27,320 nt of DNA from NCBI GenBank assembly GCA_041485905.1, contig JBGPKK010000050.1:1-27320 (forward strand), given 5' to 3'. Every line of letters begins with the position of its first letter. The stretch's first letter is position 1. The stretch comes from JAHFUI01 sp041485905. GTDB lineage: Bacteria; Acidobacteriota; Vicinamibacteria; Vicinamibacterales; CAVVIG01. The notes under the pieces were generated by a model. The model was given only the letters and a program-made list of their open reading frames with translations. It did no database searches and was not told where the DNA came from. Positions 14,787-22,049 of this stretch are shown one piece after another. Made by a program: the position numbers and the translations under genes.

Positions 14787-15359
14787 TCAACGACGTGGAC
14801 GGTGAGCCGGTTGAACGAAGGGCGTTTGCGCACAATCGGTTGCACCCGCTTCCGCCGCGGCTAAGACGGGAAGCAGCGCGTTGTTGACGAATTTTCCACT
14901 GGCGTCGGCGAGACCGATCGTTTTTGTTGGCGTCGTGAGGCGGCCAGGCTGGCACGGCCCGGCGACACGCGCCGGCGCTACGGGAATATAGGGAACGAAA
15001 TAGATGACTTCCGGCGCCCACGCGTGCGCGAACTCATGAGGCGTGGGCTTGTCGCCGACAATGACGACGATCGGCTCGACGGGCAGCGCGGCTGCAGTCT
15101 GTGCGGACGGCGCCTGGGATGGCTCGCGTCCGCTACGCAGCATGGCGATCAACAGCTTCTCGCTGACGCCGTCGCGCGTGAGCGCGAGCACCTGATCGGA
15201 ATCGATTGCGAAAACGGGCTTGTCCCGATCGATCAGCGCCAAGAGGACTTCATCGGAGACTCCAGCCTTTGACAGCGTCGCGAGATCCTGCACCGTGAGC
15301 GCGGACGCCGGGGACGGCAGGAACGCGAGCATGAGAAACATGGACAGAATCATGCGCAT
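14787..15359 (-). CDS. Secreted protein with two helical repeats, unknown function
   Basis: A 190-residue protein with a Sec signal peptide (MRMILSMFLMLAFLPSPASA). The mature part starts with two similar helical units, DLATLSKAGVSDEVLLALIDR and QVLALTRDGVSEKLLIAMLRSG, followed by a Pro-rich tail with APEVIYFVPYIPVAP. I do not recognise the family beyond noting that such short helical repeats occur in many exported acidobacterial proteins. GGAGG lies 6 bases before the ATG at 15359, which decides this start over an open extension to 15458. The glycine oxidase gene follows after 27 bases on the same strand and may be co-transcribed. Confidence 0.75.
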   Translation of the reverse strand: MRMILSMFLMLAFLPSPASALTVQDLATLSKAGVSDEVLLALIDRDKPVFAIDSDQVLALTRDGVSEKLLIAMLRSGREPSQAPSAQTAAALPVEPIVVIVGDKPTPHEFAHAWAPEVIYFVPYIPVAPARVAGPCQPGRLTTPTKTIGLADASGKFVNNALLPVLAAAEAGATDCAQTPFVQPAHRPRR

Positions 15360-15522
15360 CGGGAGCCTCCGGTCGTGCTGTTGCAACTCATCGGCCATCT
15401 CGAAAAGACTCCCGACCCCTTTTCCTGGCGGCTCAACTGCTCTCACGGCAGGACACATTCACGCGAAGGGGACATCTAGACCGGTCCTGGTCATGGAGTA
15501 AAGTGCCTATTTAAAAGGACTT

Positions 15523-15536
15523 CGCCGACGTCGGCG
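15523..15536. promoter_or_regulatory. Perfect 14-base palindrome, possible operator
   Basis: CGCCGACGTCGGCG is a perfect palindrome located 9 bases after TATTTA (15508-15513), a possible weak -10 element, and 65 bases before the ATG at 15601. A position just downstream of a promoter is typical for an operator, but it could also be an RNA hairpin. No regulator can be assigned. Confidence 0.3.
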
Positions 15537-15600
15537 CAACGAAGTTCAGGTACAGCGCTTGCGTTTGCCGATGGCAAAGTTCCCAAGGAGAATTATCGCA

Positions 15601-16635
15601 ATGCTGTCCAGTCGCCTCGCCTTCGCCGCACTCGCTGTCGCCTGCATCGGAGCTGCGGCGGGTGGTGGCTACCTCGCGTCACGTCAAAATGTCATGCCGG
15701 TCGCGGCCTCCGCGGTCAGCGCACCGGTTCCCGCTGCAAGCTCGCTAAGCTCGGCCGCAACTCCCGTCCAGGAAACGGAAGCCGTCGTCGGGGATACGAC
15801 TCCTGCGGCGCCGCGTCCGACGCCACCGGCGGCGGCTGTCAAACACGCGGATCTTCCGGCTCGGGCCACCGCTCAGGCCACGGCGCGCGCGCCACAGCCG
15901 GCCCCTGCAAAGCGCGCCGAACCGCTGCCGACGCTCGAGAGGTCGTGGCCGTCGGGGTCGACGACCACCGCCCCATCAGGGCAATCCGCCGGCACGCCGA
16001 GCGCGACGACCGCCACTGCGTCGGCCGATGCGAGTGCGCCTGCGCCGCGGTCCGAGGATCGCGTCGCGCAACAGGAATCGCCGCGCGCGCCAGAGCCGCC
16101 ACAGAAAACGTTCCAGGAGCTTGTGGTTTCCGCTGATTCGGTGATCGGGCTCCAGGAAGAGACGTCCCTCTCGAGCGAGACTGCCAAGGTCGAAGACCGC
16201 GTCGAAGCGCGCGTGACGCGCGAGGTTCGCGTCCACGACACCATCGCCATTCCCGCCGGCACGCGTGCGCTCGGTAGCGTGGTGCAGGTGGATCGGGGCG
16301 GCAAGTTCAAACAGACCGCGCGGCTCGGCATTCGCTTCAACACACTGGTGCTCGCCGACGGCACGCGCCTGCCGATCACGACCGAAACGATCTTTCGGGA
16401 CGGCGACGCGCCCAGCAGGGAGAGCGCGTCCAAAATCGGCGGTGCCGCGGTCGGAGGTGCGATTCTCGGCGCAATCCTCGGCGGCGGTAAAGGGGCAGCC
16501 ATCGGCGCGGCCGCCGGGGCTGGCGCGGGCACCGGGATCGTCATGGCCGGCGACCGCAGCTCGGCCACGTTCAGCCGCGGCGAACCGATTACCGTCCGGA
16601 TCACGTCACCGGTTACGGTCACCATCGAGAAATAG
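15601..16635 (+). CDS. Membrane-anchored or exported protein with VirB10/TrbI-like beta region and glycine zipper
   Basis: A 344-residue protein. A hydrophobic N-terminal segment (LAFAALAVACIGAAAGGGYLA) is a signal peptide or anchor. Residues ~35-165 are a low-complexity Ala/Pro/Ser/Thr linker suited to spanning the periplasm. The C-terminal part contains SADSVIGLQEETSLSSETAKVEDRVEARVTREV and AIPAGTRALGSVVQV, which resemble the beta-barrel region of VirB10/TrbI proteins, then a glycine zipper (GGAAVGGAILGAILGGG and following) and a final beta-stranded ITSPVTVTIEK. No conjugation genes surround it. It is probably an envelope protein; the function is unknown. AAGGAG at 15585-15590 precedes ATG 15601, favouring it over the ATG at 15571. 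Confidence 0.75.
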   Translation: MLSSRLAFAALAVACIGAAAGGGYLASRQNVMPVAASAVSAPVPAASSLSSAATPVQETEAVVGDTTPAAPRPTPPAAAVKHADLPARATAQATARAPQPAPAKRAEPLPTLERSWPSGSTTTAPSGQSAGTPSATTATASADASAPAPRSEDRVAQQESPRAPEPPQKTFQELVVSADSVIGLQEETSLSSETAKVEDRVEARVTREVRVHDTIAIPAGTRALGSVVQVDRGGKFKQTARLGIRFNTLVLADGTRLPITTETIFRDGDAPSRESASKIGGAAVGGAILGAILGGGKGAAIGAAAGAGAGTGIVMAGDRSSATFSRGEPITVRITSPVTVTIEK

Positions 16636-16660
16636 GCGGGAACCTGCCCTATGATTAAGT

Positions 16661-16709
16661 GCGGCTGAAGCCGGACGCCACGTACGCGGTGTCCGCCTTC
16701 AGGCTGACC
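16661..16709. repeat. Head-to-head pair of TACGTAG-family palindromic repeats (copy 3)
   Basis: Bases 16661-16686 (GCGGCTGAAGCCGGAC, then GCCACGTACG) are a diverged copy of the element at 13591-13618. An inverted partner (GTGTCCGCCTTCAGGCTGAC) follows and shares the central CGTACG. Within the partner's stem a G-to-C and C-to-G pair of changes preserves base pairing. The element fills most of the space before the decarboxylase ATG at 16715. Confidence 0.75.
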
Positions 16710-16714
16710 TTGCC

Positions 16715-18133
16715 ATGGACGCCGCGTCATTTCGTAAACACGGGCACGAGCTGGTTGATTGGATCGCGGAGTATCTCGAGCACCCCGAGCGGTATCCGGT
16801 ACTCTCCCGCGTTAAGCCCGGGGAAATTACCCGCGCGCTGCCGTCTCACGCACCAGAGGACCCCGAACCGTTCGATGCGATCATGGCCGACTTCGAGCGA
16901 GTCCTGGTTCCCGGGCTCACCCATTGGAACCACCCGGGATTCCTCGCCTACTTCGCCATTACAGGGAGCGCGCCTGGTGTGCTCGCCGATTTCCTGTCGG
17001 CCGCGCTCAATCAACAGGCGATGCTGTGGCGCACTTCGCCGGCGGCGACCGAGCTCGAAGCGGTCACGCTCGGATGGCTCCGCCGGCTCATCGGCCTGCC
17101 CGATGCGTTCGAAGGCGTCATCTACGACACCGCCTCGATTGCGAGCATGCACGCGCTCGCCGCTGCGCGGCAGACAGCGATTGCCGACGTGCGAACCAAG
17201 GGCCTGGCCGGCCGATCCGACGTGCCGCGCGTCCGCGTGTATTGTTCGGAACAGGCGCATTCGTCGATCGACAAAGCCGTTATCGCGATCGGTCTTGGAC
17301 ACGACTCGCTCAGAAAGATCCCGGTCGACGCCGATTATCGGCTTCGCTCAGACCTGCTGAACGAGGCGATTCGCGAGGATCGCGCGGCAGGCGTCCTTCC
17401 CATCGCGGTCGTCGCGACCGTCGGGACGACATCGACGACCAGCGTGGATCCGGTGGCCGCCATCGCGGATATCTGCGAGCGCGAGCGCTTGTGGCTCCAC
17501 GTGGACGCCGCGTACGCCGGCGTCGCTGCCATGTTGCCGTCGCACGCCCATATCCTGAATGGCGCCGATCGCGCCGACTCTCTGGTGGTCAACGCGCACA
17601 AATGGTTGTTTACGCCGTTCGATCTCAGCGCCTTCTACTGCCGCCGCATGGATGTCATCCGCGCCGCGTTCGCCCTGACCCCGGAATTCCTCAAGACCTC
17701 CGACGAGAACGTCCACAACCTGATGGACACCGGCGTGCAGCTCGGGCGACGATTTCGCGCGCTCAAGTTGTGGATGGTTCTGCGCTCGTTCGGCGCGCGG
17801 GACATACGCGAGCGGCTGAGCGCGCACATGCAGTTGGCGCAGCAACTCGCTCTGTGGATTGACGCACATCCTGACTTCGAGCGAATGGCGCCCGTGCCGT
17901 TCAGCGTGGTGTGTTTTCGCTGGCGGCCACATGCGCGTTCGTTGTCCGACACCGAGCTGGATGCAGCCAACGAGCGACTCATGGACGCCGTCAACGCCAC
18001 CGGAGAGGTCTTTCTGTCACACACGCGTCTCCGGGACTGCGTGTCGCTGCGCATCGCGATCGGGCATCTGGACACGACCGAGCGGCACGTGCGGCGGGCG
18101 TGGGAGCTTCTGCAGGAGCATGCGGCATCATGA
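16715..18133 (+). CDS. Group II PLP decarboxylase of the aromatic-L-amino-acid decarboxylase family
   Basis: A 472-residue enzyme with the complete group II decarboxylase layout: THWNHPGFLAYF (69-80) at the substrate pocket, YDTASIASMHALAAAR (137-152) for the phosphate, His182 in SEQAHSSIDKA stacking on PLP, Asp264 in LHVDAAYAG binding the pyridine nitrogen, and Schiff-base Lys296 in NAHKWLFTPFD. It should act on an aromatic L-amino acid in the cytoplasm. The catalytic-loop position occupied by Tyr332 in animal AADC (DPTYL) is Phe325 here (LTPEFLKT). Tyr-to-Phe at this site turns plant relatives into aldehyde synthases, so the product may be an aldehyde rather than an amine. The stop overlaps the next gene's start (ATGA). 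No ribosome binding site is evident, and repeat DNA lies directly upstream. Confidence 0.9.
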   Translation: MDAASFRKHGHELVDWIAEYLEHPERYPVLSRVKPGEITRALPSHAPEDPEPFDAIMADFERVLVPGLTHWNHPGFLAYFAITGSAPGVLADFLSAALNQQAMLWRTSPAATELEAVTLGWLRRLIGLPDAFEGVIYDTASIASMHALAAARQTAIADVRTKGLAGRSDVPRVRVYCSEQAHSSIDKAVIAIGLGHDSLRKIPVDADYRLRSDLLNEAIREDRAAGVLPIAVVATVGTTSTTSVDPVAAIADICERERLWLHVDAAYAGVAAMLPSHAHILNGADRADSLVVNAHKWLFTPFDLSAFYCRRMDVIRAAFALTPEFLKTSDENVHNLMDTGVQLGRRFRALKLWMVLRSFGARDIRERLSAHMQLAQQLALWIDAHPDFERMAPVPFSVVCFRWRPHARSLSDTELDAANERLMDAVNATGEVFLSHTRLRDCVSLRIAIGHLDTTERHVRRAWELLQEHAAS

Positions 18134-18828
18134 TCACGGTCAGGCCTGCGGGCGAACGGCTGCACACACGGATCGGCTGGCTCGACAGCCGGCACAGCTT
18201 TTCGTTCGGCGAGCACTACGATCCCCGGTACATGGGCTTCCACGCGCTTCGGGTGATTAACGAGGACCGGGTGGCGCCGGGCAAAGGCTTCGGCACACAT
18301 CCGCATCGCGATATGGAGATCCTCTCGTACATGCTCGAGGGCGCCTTGCGCCATGAGGACAGCATGGGCACCGGTTCGGTGATCAATGTCGGCGACGTGC
18401 AGCGGATGAGCGCGGGCACCGGCGTCCTCCACAGCGAAAGGAACGCGTCAGACGCCGAGCCGGCGCACTTTCTCCAGATCTGGATCCTGCCCGATCGCAC
18501 GCGCCTTCCGCCCAGTTACGAGCAGCGGACGTTTCCACTGAAAAATCGGCAGGGCCGCCTTACGCTGATCGCGTCGCGCGACAGCCGCGACGGCTCCGTG
18601 CTCGTTCATCAGGATGTCGATCTCTATTCAGCGATCCTGGCCGCCGGCGAACACGCCAGCCACTCACTCGCAGCGGGCCGTCACGCGTGGGTGCAAGTCG
18701 CGCGAGGAGAGGTCCAGCTCAACGGGACGTCGTTGAAAGCTGGCGACGGAGCGTCGATCTCCGACGAGTCCGCGATCGATCTGACGACAGCGGGCGGCGC
18801 CGAAGTGCTGCTGTTCGATCTTGCCTAG
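18130..18828 (+). CDS. Pirin family bicupin protein
   Basis: A 232-residue protein with pirin landmarks: GWLDSRHSFSFGEHYDPRYMGF at the start, GTHPHRDMEILSYMLEG, and MSAGTGVLHSE. The metal ligands are expected to be His57, His59, His101 and Glu103, the same set as in pirin and E. coli YhhW, which has quercetinase activity in vitro. The C-terminal cupin is less conserved. Its ATG overlaps the decarboxylase stop by four bases, so it is translationally coupled to that gene. This is compatible with a dioxygenase acting on an aromatic product or with a stress role, but neither is shown. Confidence 0.88.
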   Translation: MITVRPAGERLHTRIGWLDSRHSFSFGEHYDPRYMGFHALRVINEDRVAPGKGFGTHPHRDMEILSYMLEGALRHEDSMGTGSVINVGDVQRMSAGTGVLHSERNASDAEPAHFLQIWILPDRTRLPPSYEQRTFPLKNRQGRLTLIASRDSRDGSVLVHQDVDLYSAILAAGEHASHSLAAGRHAWVQVARGEVQLNGTSLKAGDGASISDESAIDLTTAGGAEVLLFDLA

Positions 18829-18837
18829 CACACTTCT

Positions 18838-18918
18838 CGAACTTCCCGAACTTCACTTTTGCCGTTTGCCTTTTGCCTTCTAACTTTCCAATCTCCACGT
18901 CTCCTTCCACGTCTCTCC
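18838..18918. repeat. Low-complexity run of short tandem words after the pirin gene
   Basis: The stretch is made of repeated words: GAACTTCCCGAACTTC, then TTTGCC three times with small spacers, then CTCCACGTCTCCTTCCACGTCTC. Its right part is also the coding end of the reverse-strand phosphatase, giving the repeated tail ETWKETWRLES. Base composition is clearly lower in GC than the surroundings. Confidence 0.6.
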
Positions 18919-19323
18919 TTCATCATCGCTTTCGAGCGCGACGACGCCGTGGAGCGGAAACGGAATCTGCGGATCGTTAACGAGAAGCGCGAGCAGTCGT
19001 GGAAGATGCGGGAAGTGGCCGGCGATCAGGATGTCGCGCGTCTCGCCTCTCAGCCGATCGCGGATCCGTGACGGCGGATCGTCGGGCTGGAGATCGGGCG
19101 ACGCCTTGAATTCCGCCAGCGCGTTGCAGGCCCGCCAGAACGCCTGAGCCGTCTGACGGGCGCGAAGCTTGCCGCTGTGCCAGACGACGGCCGGACGAGC
19201 GCCGCGAGCCGCGGTCTTCTCGGCCGCGCGCGCCGCCTGCGCTTCTCCGAGCCCGGACAACGGCCGGCGCGTGTCGATCTCAGGACCGACCGCGTCGGCG
19301 TGGTGGACCAGAAACAACTTCAA
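18880..19323 (-). CDS. SixA-like histidine phosphatase
   Basis: A 147-residue histidine phosphatase superfamily protein of SixA size. It starts with MKLFLVHHADAV, where the second His (His8) is the phosphate-accepting catalytic residue, and continues with RRPLSGLGEAQAAR, WHSGKLRARQTA (the SxxxRAxQTA motif) and ILIAGHFPHLPRLL with the second catalytic His. Canonical members have Arg before the catalytic His (RHG/RHA); here it is His, an unusual change in the phosphate pocket. SixA removes phosphate from phosphohistidine proteins. The C-terminus is made from tandem repeat DNA. It begins 3 bases after the DUF1684 stop, so the two are one operon. Confidence 0.8.
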   Translation of the reverse strand: MKLFLVHHADAVGPEIDTRRPLSGLGEAQAARAAEKTAARGARPAVVWHSGKLRARQTAQAFWRACNALAEFKASPDLQPDDPPSRIRDRLRGETRDILIAGHFPHLPRLLALLVNDPQIPFPLHGVVALESDDEGETWKETWRLES

Positions 19324-19326
19324 ACG

Positions 19327-20226
19327 TCAGGCTTGCGGTTTGTGATTCACGTAAGCCTTCTCGCCGGCAAGTATGCGTACCTTCAATCGATTCTCCCGCG
19401 GCGGGAGCGGGCAGGTCGTGAACGGATTGAACGCGCAGGGTGGATTGTAGGCCTGGTTGAAATCGAGCACGGTCGTACCGTCGCTGCGCAGATCGGAGTA
19501 CAGAAACCGCGCGGTCTCGTACGTCTCCTTGCCGCTCGTTCCGTCTCTGAAAATGAAATAGAACCGGCCGGGCCGAGTCGTCATCGGACGCATCCGCACG
19601 ACTTGGCCGTTCAGCGTGAACTCGACGACCCCATCAGTCGTGTAGACATCGTCGTCGCCCAGTTGATTGGGAATGTGGGCCTTCTGCGACGTGGGATCTT
19701 TGATGAAGCGCGCCGTCACACGGTACTTCTCGTCGGTGGGAAACCACTGGAAGCCGGCGAACGAGCGCGCGATCTCGCCATGATCGTCGCGCATGCGGAT
19801 CGTACGGCGCTCGCCGCTTAAATGCACCCACAGGCCGACGCCGCCTACATCGAGCTCGTCAGGCCCATCTTTGACTTCGTCGTGCTTCAGCTCGATCGGA
19901 CCGCCGACCGCCTGCCCCTTGATCGTGGCCTTGACGCCCGGCTGCGGTTCGAAGCGCACGCGGTCGCCGTTCAACACGAACCGGCCGATGAGAGGCGGTG
20001 TTGATTTCGGCAGCACAATCGCGTTCGACGCCGCGCTGCCGGCGGTGTTGGCGCCCGGCTTCAGCGCGAAGAGCCCCGCGAGCCCCACGTATTCCCTGCG
20101 GTAGTCCGCTTCGTGCTTGGCGCGCCACTTCTGCACTTCGTGCCGATACGACGCGTCGGGCGCCGCCGCGATCCCCACGACCATCAATCCGCCGGCAGCC
20201 AAAGAAAGCACGAGCATGGAAGTCAT
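19327..20226 (-). CDS. DUF1684 family exported protein
   Basis: A 299-residue protein with an N-terminal signal segment (MTSMLVLSLAAGGLMVVGIAAAP). It then shows the full DUF1684 pattern: YRHEVQKWRAKHEADYRRE, YVGLAGLFALKPG, and the very characteristic end LDFNQAYNPPCAFNPFTTC followed by PLPPRENRLKVRILAGEK. The two Cys residues there may form a disulfide outside the cytoplasm. The biochemical role of the family is unknown. The start lies only 15 bases from the divergent start of the membrane protein at 20242, so their control regions must overlap each other's coding sequence. The SixA-like gene follows after 3 bases. Confidence 0.9.
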   Translation of the reverse strand: MTSMLVLSLAAGGLMVVGIAAAPDASYRHEVQKWRAKHEADYRREYVGLAGLFALKPGANTAGSAASNAIVLPKSTPPLIGRFVLNGDRVRFEPQPGVKATIKGQAVGGPIELKHDEVKDGPDELDVGGVGLWVHLSGERRTIRMRDDHGEIARSFAGFQWFPTDEKYRVTARFIKDPTSQKAHIPNQLGDDDVYTTDGVVEFTLNGQVVRMRPMTTRPGRFYFIFRDGTSGKETYETARFLYSDLRSDGTTVLDFNQAYNPPCAFNPFTTCPLPPRENRLKVRILAGEKAYVNHKPQA

Positions 20227-20241
20227 AATCAGGTTCCGGAA

Positions 20242-20685
20242 ATGAAATCACCAAATCACCAGGTTACCAATTTACCAAATCCGGCTGTCGGTGGCTGGCT
20301 TCTCGTGCTCTGCGGGCTGCTGCTCGTCTGGCAGCCGATCAGCACCGGATTGGTCGCGTCCAACGCGCTTGATTCGTTGGCGATCCGCGGCTTGCCGGTT
20401 GCGCTGATTCTCCTGCTGCGGGTGGTGGTCACCGCGTTGGGCGTCGCGGCGGGGCTGGCGCTGCTCGGCCGTCGTCCCGGCGGGGTGGCGCTGGCCAAAG
20501 TCTCGCTCTTCGCGTCGGCCGCCACCGACCTGTTCGTGTACCTGACGCCATATTTTCCGAACCATCGCCCGCCAGGCCAGACGCCGCTCGTCGTGCTCGC
20601 GTCGCTGACGTATTACACCGTGTGGATGATCTATCTGATGCGATCAAAACGGGTCCGCCAGACGTTCGGAGAACCCCAGGTTTGA
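20242..20685 (+). CDS. DUF2569-like small integral membrane protein
   Basis: A 147-residue protein with four hydrophobic helices (about residues 18-37, 47-75, 80-100 and 112-135). GGWLLVLCGLLLVWQPIS at the beginning is the typical first helix of DUF2569-type inner-membrane proteins, whose function is unknown. The first 12 codons (MKSPNHQVTNLP) are encoded by a degenerate 8-base tandem repeat (AAATCACC), so the start region is repeat-derived. An AGG about 9 bases upstream is the only ribosome binding hint. It is divergent from the DUF1684 gene and convergent with the aminotransferase gene. Confidence 0.75.
   Translation: MKSPNHQVTNLPNPAVGGWLLVLCGLLLVWQPISTGLVASNALDSLAIRGLPVALILLLRVVVTALGVAAGLALLGRRPGGVALAKVSLFASAATDLFVYLTPYFPNHRPPGQTPLVVLASLTYYTVWMIYLMRSKRVRQTFGEPQV
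20245..20280. repeat. Degenerate 8-base tandem repeat at the start of the membrane protein gene
   Basis: Four consecutive octamers, AAATCACC, AAATCACC, AGGTTACC and AATTTACC, followed by AAAT, begin directly after the ATG at 20242. The stretch is AT-rich compared with its GC-rich surroundings. Confidence 0.7.
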
Positions 20686-20720
20686 GGTCTCGAGTCTGAA
20701 GGCTGCCAGACTTGAGACGT
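20685..20720. terminator. Hairpin between convergent genes, possible bidirectional terminator
   Basis: AGGTCTCGAGTCTG (20685-20698) and CAGACTTGAGACGT (20707-20720) form a stem with 12 of 14 pairs and an 8-base loop. A third related word (CACTTGAGACCT) follows. It lies between the stop codons of two convergent genes. There is no T-run on either side, so termination is only suggested by position. Confidence 0.4.
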
Positions 20721-20741
20721 CACACTTGAGACCTACGTTCG

Positions 20742-22049
20742 TCATCTGACCGCGCGATCGGTGATCTCCAGCCCGCGGTCGATGATTGCGAATCCCTCTC
20801 GGAGCTGCTCCTCGTTGATGCACAGCGGCGGGTTTGTGTAGAACGAATTCCACCGGACGATGGTGTACAGCCCCTGCTCGCGGAAGAAGGCGCCGAGCGC
20901 CGCCGTCTCGGCGGCTGTCCCGTTGAACGGCGCGAGCGGTTCGCGCGTCCGGCGATCGCGCACGAGCTCGACAATCCCGAAGAGGCCGATCGAGCGGACG
21001 GCGCCGACTGAAGGGTGCCGGCGCTGAAGATCGGCGAGCCGCTCCTTCATCACCGCACCCATCGTCCTGGCGTTCTCGATGAGCCGGTCATCCTCGTACA
21101 CCTGGATCGTCGCCAGCGCCGCGGCGCACGCGAGCGGATGGCTGTTGTAGGTCAGGCCCCCGTAGAACACCCTGTCCTTGAACTGGTCGGCGATACCGCG
21201 CCGCATGCCGACCGCTCCCAGCTGCAGGTACGCGCTCGTCAGCCCCTTCGCCATCGTCATGAGATCGGGCACGACGCTCCAGTGATCGACGGCGAACCAT
21301 TCGCCGGTGCGGCCGAAGCCCGACATCACCTCGTCGCAAATCATCAGGATGCCGTATCTGGTGCACAGCTCGCGCACGCCTTCGATGTAGCCATCAGGCG
21401 GGACGAGCACGCCGTTGGTGCCGGTGACGGTTTCCAGGATGAATGCGGCAATCGTGCTGGGCCCTTCGAGCTGAATGACCTCCTCGATCATCGCCAGCGA
21501 CAGGGCGGCGGAATCCCATCCGCGCTCGATGCCGTGATACCGATCGAGCAGGTGGACGACGCCGGGGATTCCCGGCTCCGCGGCCCAGCGGCGGGGATCG
21601 CCGGTCAGCGTGATGCTGCCGGCGGTCGCGCCGTGATACGAGCGGTAGCGCGCGAGAATCTTGTGTCGTCCCGTCACCCATCGGGCCAGCTTGACCGCGT
21701 TCTCGTTGGCCTCCGAGCCTCCGTTGGTGAAGAAAAAGACATCGATGTCTCCAGGACAGATCTCCGCGAGCTTCTTTCCCAGACGTGCGCGCGGCTCGGT
21801 GGCCATGAACGGCGTGGCGTACGGCAGCACCGCGGCCTGGTCGGCAATGGCGCGTACGACGCGCTGGTCGCCGTGGCCGATGTTGACGCACATCAACTGG
21901 CTGTTGAAATCGATGAACCGTTTGCCTTCCGGCGTCCAGAAGTAGATGCCCTTGGCGCGCGCGACCGGAATGGGATCCACGCTGGCCTGCGCCGACCATT
22001 CGAAGAGGGTGTGCTTCTTCGACAGCGCGATCATCTCGTCGCCGGTCAT
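20742..22049 (-). CDS. Class III (omega) PLP aminotransferase
   Basis: A 435-residue fold-type I aminotransferase. Key segments are TNGGSEANENAVKLAR (108-123, phosphate binding), SYHGATAGS (137-145), ICDEVMSGFGRTGEW (237-251, Asp239 on the PLP nitrogen) and MAKGLTSAYLQLGAV with Schiff-base Lys268. Class III enzymes move amino groups from omega-amino acids or amines to pyruvate or 2-oxoglutarate. The KKHTLFEWSAQ beginning resembles taurine/beta-alanine-pyruvate type enzymes, but the substrate is not determinable. The ATG at 22049 overlaps the stop codon of the upstream peptidase gene (ATGA), which decides this start over the open extension to 22100 and indicates translational coupling. Confidence 0.9.
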   Translation of the reverse strand: MTGDEMIALSKKHTLFEWSAQASVDPIPVARAKGIYFWTPEGKRFIDFNSQLMCVNIGHGDQRVVRAIADQAAVLPYATPFMATEPRARLGKKLAEICPGDIDVFFFTNGGSEANENAVKLARWVTGRHKILARYRSYHGATAGSITLTGDPRRWAAEPGIPGVVHLLDRYHGIERGWDSAALSLAMIEEVIQLEGPSTIAAFILETVTGTNGVLVPPDGYIEGVRELCTRYGILMICDEVMSGFGRTGEWFAVDHWSVVPDLMTMAKGLTSAYLQLGAVGMRRGIADQFKDRVFYGGLTYNSHPLACAAALATIQVYEDDRLIENARTMGAVMKERLADLQRRHPSVGAVRSIGLFGIVELVRDRRTREPLAPFNGTAAETAALGAFFREQGLYTIVRWNSFYTNPPLCINEEQLREGFAIIDRGLEITDRAVR

